From Rhodobacter sp. (lineage in GTDB: Bacteria; Pseudomonadota; Alphaproteobacteria; Rhodobacterales; Rhodobacteraceae): a stretch of 34,970 nucleotides of DNA. The position numbers were made by a program, and so were the translations under genes. Below, piece by piece: positions 32,739 to 34,970 of the stretch; the first letter of the stretch is position 1; the number at the start of each line of letters is the position of its first letter. The stretch spans positions 1-34,970 of the forward strand of contig JAIYAE010000036.1 in NCBI GenBank assembly GCA_027489175.1. The letters are read 5' to 3'. Below the pieces are notes generated by a model that saw nothing but the letters and a program-made list of their open reading frames with translations, had not been told where the DNA came from and ran no database searches.

Positions 32739-32751
32739 ACAAAAGTTTTGT
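32739..32751. promoter_or_regulatory. AT-rich 13-bp palindrome upstream of the HExxH gene
   Basis: ACAAAA-G-TTTTGT is a perfect inverted repeat lying 20 bases upstream of the chosen ATG, in the divergent gap towards cmk. Its AT-richness stands out in this genome. It may overlap the promoter of the HExxH gene. Function unknown. Confidence 0.3.
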
Positions 32752-32922
32752 AAAGATATGCAAGGGGCGCAAGGGCATTTTTTCCGAATCGCGGTGACGA
32801 CCGAAGCGATCCCGGGCCCCTTTCACTGCTTTGCGGCGGATAGGGGGCCGGTCATCCCCCCTTTTCCTGTGACGCGTTTCCCAATACCTCGGTCAGGCAA
32901 AGGATGGCGGCAGGGCAGGCGG

Positions 32923-33510
32923 ATGATCTTCACGGTGGCGATTGACGGTCCGGCGGCGGCGGGCAAGGGAACGATCAGCCGGGCCGTGGCCGAACGTTTC
33001 GGATTCCGGTATCTGGACACTGGGCTCTTGTACCGGGCTGTCGGGGTCAAGGGCGGTGATCCGGTCGCGGCCGCCCAAACCCTGACGGCGGAGGATCTGG
33101 CGCGGGGCGACCTGCGGTCACTTGCGGCAGGGCAGGCGGCAAGCCGCGTGGCTGCGATCCCAGAGGTGCGGGCGGCCTTGGTCGATTTTCAGCGCCGCTT
33201 TGCGCGAGCCGAAGGCGGCGCGGTGCTGGACGGGCGCGACATCGGCACCGTGATCTGCCCCGAGGCGGAGGTGAAGCTTTATGTCACCGCCAGCCCGGAA
33301 GTGCGCGCCCACCGGCGCTGGCTGGAGGTGGGCGGTGAGGAAGCCAAGGTCCTTGCCGAGGTGCAGGAACGCGACGCCCGCGACATGGGCCGCGCCGATG
33401 CACCCCTGAAAGCCGCAGAAGATGCGGCGGTGATCGACACCAGCGACATGGCCATCGAGGCCGCAATCGACCACGCCTGCCGCATCATCACGGCGCGCCT
33501 TGCGCCGTGA
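32923..33510 (+). CDS. cmk: Cytidylate kinase
   Basis: Phosphorylates CMP and dCMP with ATP in nucleotide recycling. 195 residues, somewhat shorter than the usual 220 or so. The P-loop GPAAAGKGT is at residues 9-17, and [24 protein letters not shown] and [13 protein letters not shown] are standard CMP-kinase motifs. ATG 32923 starts [10 protein letters not shown] right at the P-loop strand; the upstream open frame is not kinase-like. The cmk-rpsA order is widely conserved. The gene end is embedded in an 11-bp hairpin. Confidence 0.95.
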   Translation: MIFTVAIDGPAAAGKGTISRAVAERFGFRYLDTGLLYRAVGVKGGDPVAAAQTLTAEDLARGDLRSLAAGQAASRVAAIPEVRAALVDFQRRFARAEGGAVLDGRDIGTVICPEAEVKLYVTASPEVRAHRRWLEVGGEEAKVLAEVQERDARDMGRADAPLKAAEDAAVIDTSDMAIEAAIDHACRIITARLAP

Positions 33511-33580
33511 TGCCCGATCCGTCCGGGCCTTGCCCGGATGGCGAGACAGGGGAATGTGGGCGGGCTTGCCCGCACACTCC
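33486..33580. terminator. Hairpin series at the cmk 3' end
   Basis: Three hairpins follow one another: an 11-bp perfect stem CATCACGGCGC (33486-33496) with its complement at 33502-33512, which includes the cmk stop codon; a 7-bp stem TCCGGGC/GCCCGGA (33522-33538); and GCGGGC/GCCCGC (33560-33573 region) with extra pairs outside. No T-tract is present. They may slow 3' decay or give rho-assisted termination before the rpsA promoter. Confidence 0.45.
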
Positions 33581-33629
33581 ACAAGATCACCGCTGATGCA
33601 GGGCGGCACGGCAGAACAGCCAGTTTCCC

Positions 33630-33658
33630 TTGCCCACAAGGCGCAATGGGGCTATAGG
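33630..33658 (+). promoter_or_regulatory. Probable rpsA promoter
   Basis: TTGCCC (33630-33635) and CTATAG/TATAGG (33652-33658) are separated by 16-17 bases. The -10 is embedded in a small GGGGC...GCCCC palindrome. Transcription would begin near 33664, giving a leader of about 126 bases. Confidence 0.5.
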
Positions 33659-33663
33659 CCCCG

Positions 33664-33789
33664 CATCCGAAGGGAGTCGTCTTGTGGTCCGGTTTGCCGG
33701 GGCATGGGCGTTTTCGTTCCGGAGGGACGCAAAGACCGGCGGAGCCAACCGCCAGGCCCGTGACAACCAAGCAAAGGAAACTGATCTAT
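33664..33789 (+). promoter_or_regulatory. Structured rpsA 5' leader
   Basis: The long leader can fold into CGTTCC/GGGACG (33715-33720 with 33724-33729) and GGCGG/CCGCC (33738-33742 with 33749-33753), followed by a purine-rich AAGCAAAGGAAA before the ATG. S1 is known to repress its own translation through its mRNA leader in enterobacteria. A similar control here is inference from the leader length and structure. Confidence 0.4.
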
Positions 33790-34970
33790 ATGTGCGCTAA
33801 ATCAACCATGGAAGACTTCGAAGCCCTTCTGAAGGAAAGCTTTGAAATGGACACGCCCGAAGAGGGCACTGTCGTCAAGGGCCGCGTCATTGCCATCGAG
33901 GCAGGCCAGGCCATCATCGATGTCGGCTACAAGATGGAAGGCCGCATCGACCTCAAAGAATTCGCAAACCCCGGTGAGCAGCCCAACATCAACGTGGGCG
34001 ACACTGTCGAGGTTTATCTGGACCGCGTGGAAAACGCCCGCGGCGAAGCCCAGATCAGCCGTGAAAAGGCCCGCCGCGAGGAAGCCTGGGATCGTCTGGA
34101 AAAAGCCTATGCCAGCGAAATCCGCGTCGATGGCGCGATCTTTGGCCGGGTCAAGGGTGGCTTCACGGTCGACCTTGGCGGCGCTGTGGCGTTCCTGCCG
34201 GGCAGCCAGGTTGACGTGCGCCCGGTGCGTGACGCAGGCCCCTTGATGGGCATGAAGCAGCCGTTCCAGATCCTGAAGATGGACCGTCGTCGTGGCAACA
34301 TCGTTGTCTCGCGTCGTGCGATCCTGGAAGAAAGCCGCGCCGAACAGCGCGCCGAAGTCATCGGCAACCTGACCGAAGGTCAGACCGTCGATGGTGTGGT
34401 CAAGAACATCACCGAATACGGGGCGTTCGTGGACCTCGGCGGTGTGGACGGCCTCCTCCATGTCACCGACATGGCTTGGCGCCGGGTCAACCATCCGTCG
34501 GAAATCCTTGCCATTGGTGAGACTGTCAAAGTGCAGGTCATCAAGATCAACAAGGAAACCCATCGCATCAGCCTGGGCATGAAGCAGCTGCAGTCCGATC
34601 CGTGGGATGCCGTTGAAAAGATGTATGCCCTTGGCACGGTCCACAAAGGCCGCGTGACCAACATCACCGATTACGGCGCCTTCGTGGAGCTGGAAGCCGG
34701 TGTCGAAGGTCTGGTCCATGTCAGCGAGATGTCCTGGACCAAGAAGAACGTGCACCCCGGCAAGATCGTCTCCACCTCGCAGGAAGTGGACGTCATGGTG
34801 CTGGAAATCGACAGCGCCAAGCGTCGCGTGTCGCTCGGCCTGAAGCAGACCCAGCGCAACCCGTGGGAAGTCTTTGCGGAAACGCATCCCGTGGGCAGCC
34901 AGATCGAAGGCGAAGTCAAGAACATCACCGAATTCGGTCTGTTCGTCGGCCTCGACAACGACATCGACGG
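33790..34970 (+). CDS. rpsA: 30S ribosomal protein S1 (C-terminus beyond window)
   Basis: Ribosomal protein that captures and unwinds mRNA at the 30S subunit. 393 residues are present of an expected 550-560, and the frame runs open to the window end. S1 domains lie at about residues 24-91, 110-175, 197-264 and 282-351, with a fifth beginning near 369. Domains 3 to 5 carry the typical [18 protein letters not shown] strand. The N-terminal [14 protein letters not shown] fits alphaproteobacterial S1. ATG 33790 was chosen; AAAGGAAA lies about twelve bases upstream. An internal ATG at 33808 is less likely. Confidence 0.96.
   Translation, partial: MCAKSTMEDFEALLKESFEMDTPEEGTVVKGRVIAIEAGQAIIDVGYKMEGRIDLKEFANPGEQPNINVGDTVEVYLDRVENARGEAQISREKARREEAWDRLEKAYASEIRVDGAIFGRVKGGFTVDLGGAVAFLPGSQVDVRPVRDAGPLMGMKQPFQILKMDRRRGNIVVSRRAILEESRAEQRAEVIGNLTEGQTVDGVVKNITEYGAFVDLGGVDGLLHVTDMAWRRVNHPSEILAIGETVKVQVIKINKETHRISLGMKQLQSDPWDAVEKMYALGTVHKGRVTNITDYGAFVELEAGVEGLVHVSEMSWTKKNVHPGKIVSTSQEVDVMVLEIDSAKRRVSLGLKQTQRNPWEVFAETHPVGSQIEGEVKNITEFGLFVGLDNDID

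Noticed and set aside
1..34970. CRISPR array, tRNA, rRNA or intact insertion sequence
   Set aside because: No regularly spaced repeats, cloverleaf sequence or transposase gene was recognised on either strand.

Overview
The window reads as chromosomal DNA of a GC-rich alphaproteobacterium of the order Rhodobacterales (Rhodobacter/Tabrizicola/Gemmobacter-like). The evidence is the high GC content, an Irr-type Fur regulator, a fabA-fabB-fabI cluster, the block miaB-phoH-ybeY-corC-lnt-metK, and above all a SAM/SAH-type riboswitch in front of metK, a class known mainly from this order. No tRNA, rRNA, CRISPR array, intact insertion sequence or phage gene was seen. The assignment rests on reading alone; no database search was run.

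Bases 1-7770 form a hydantoin/pyrimidine-type catabolic locus. A minus-strand operon runs ATPase, Tat-exported binding protein, two permeases, hydantoin racemase, N-carbamoyl-D-amino acid hydrolase, hydantoinase (cut by the window edge). Most genes overlap or abut. A divergent GntR/FCD regulator lies across a control region that holds a 10-bp inverted repeat and an imperfect palindrome. The importer is PotABCD-like and the three enzymes together could turn racemic 5-substituted hydantoins into D-amino acids.

Bases 8130-15300 form an arabinoside-use locus: an ArsR-type regulator with a long C-terminal domain, a GH51 alpha-L-arabinofuranosidase, and a sugar ABC importer. The importer ATPase is encoded separately on the plus strand and converges on the permease genes. 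A perfect 7-bp inverted repeat upstream of the binding-protein gene shares an 8-base core with the ATPase promoter. In both ABC operons a long GC hairpin sits exactly between the binding-protein gene and the first permease gene.

Bases 15304-21640 carry a Tat-exported intradiol-dioxygenase-like protein, then the unsaturated fatty acid genes fabA-fabB-fabI on the minus strand, an MFS exporter, irr, and a secreted fasciclin-domain protein. FabI has Phe where Tyr146 is usual. The fabA-fabB gap holds a strongly folded element flanked by 9-bp direct repeats. Three tandem palindromes separate the dioxygenase-like gene from fabI.

Bases 21769-34970 are mostly housekeeping: a GT-A-like hypothetical gene, miaB, phoH, ybeY, corC, lnt, the riboswitch and metK, trmB, aroA (class II-like), a small exported HExxH protein, cmk, and rpsA (cut by the window edge). 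Intergenic spaces here hold several GC hairpin clusters and an 18-base palindromic repeat that also occurs near 15.2 kb. I see no clear sign of a wholly new defence or mobile system. The least explained items are the structured intergenic elements, the ArsR-HTH/beta-rich regulator, and the control regions of the two catabolic loci.
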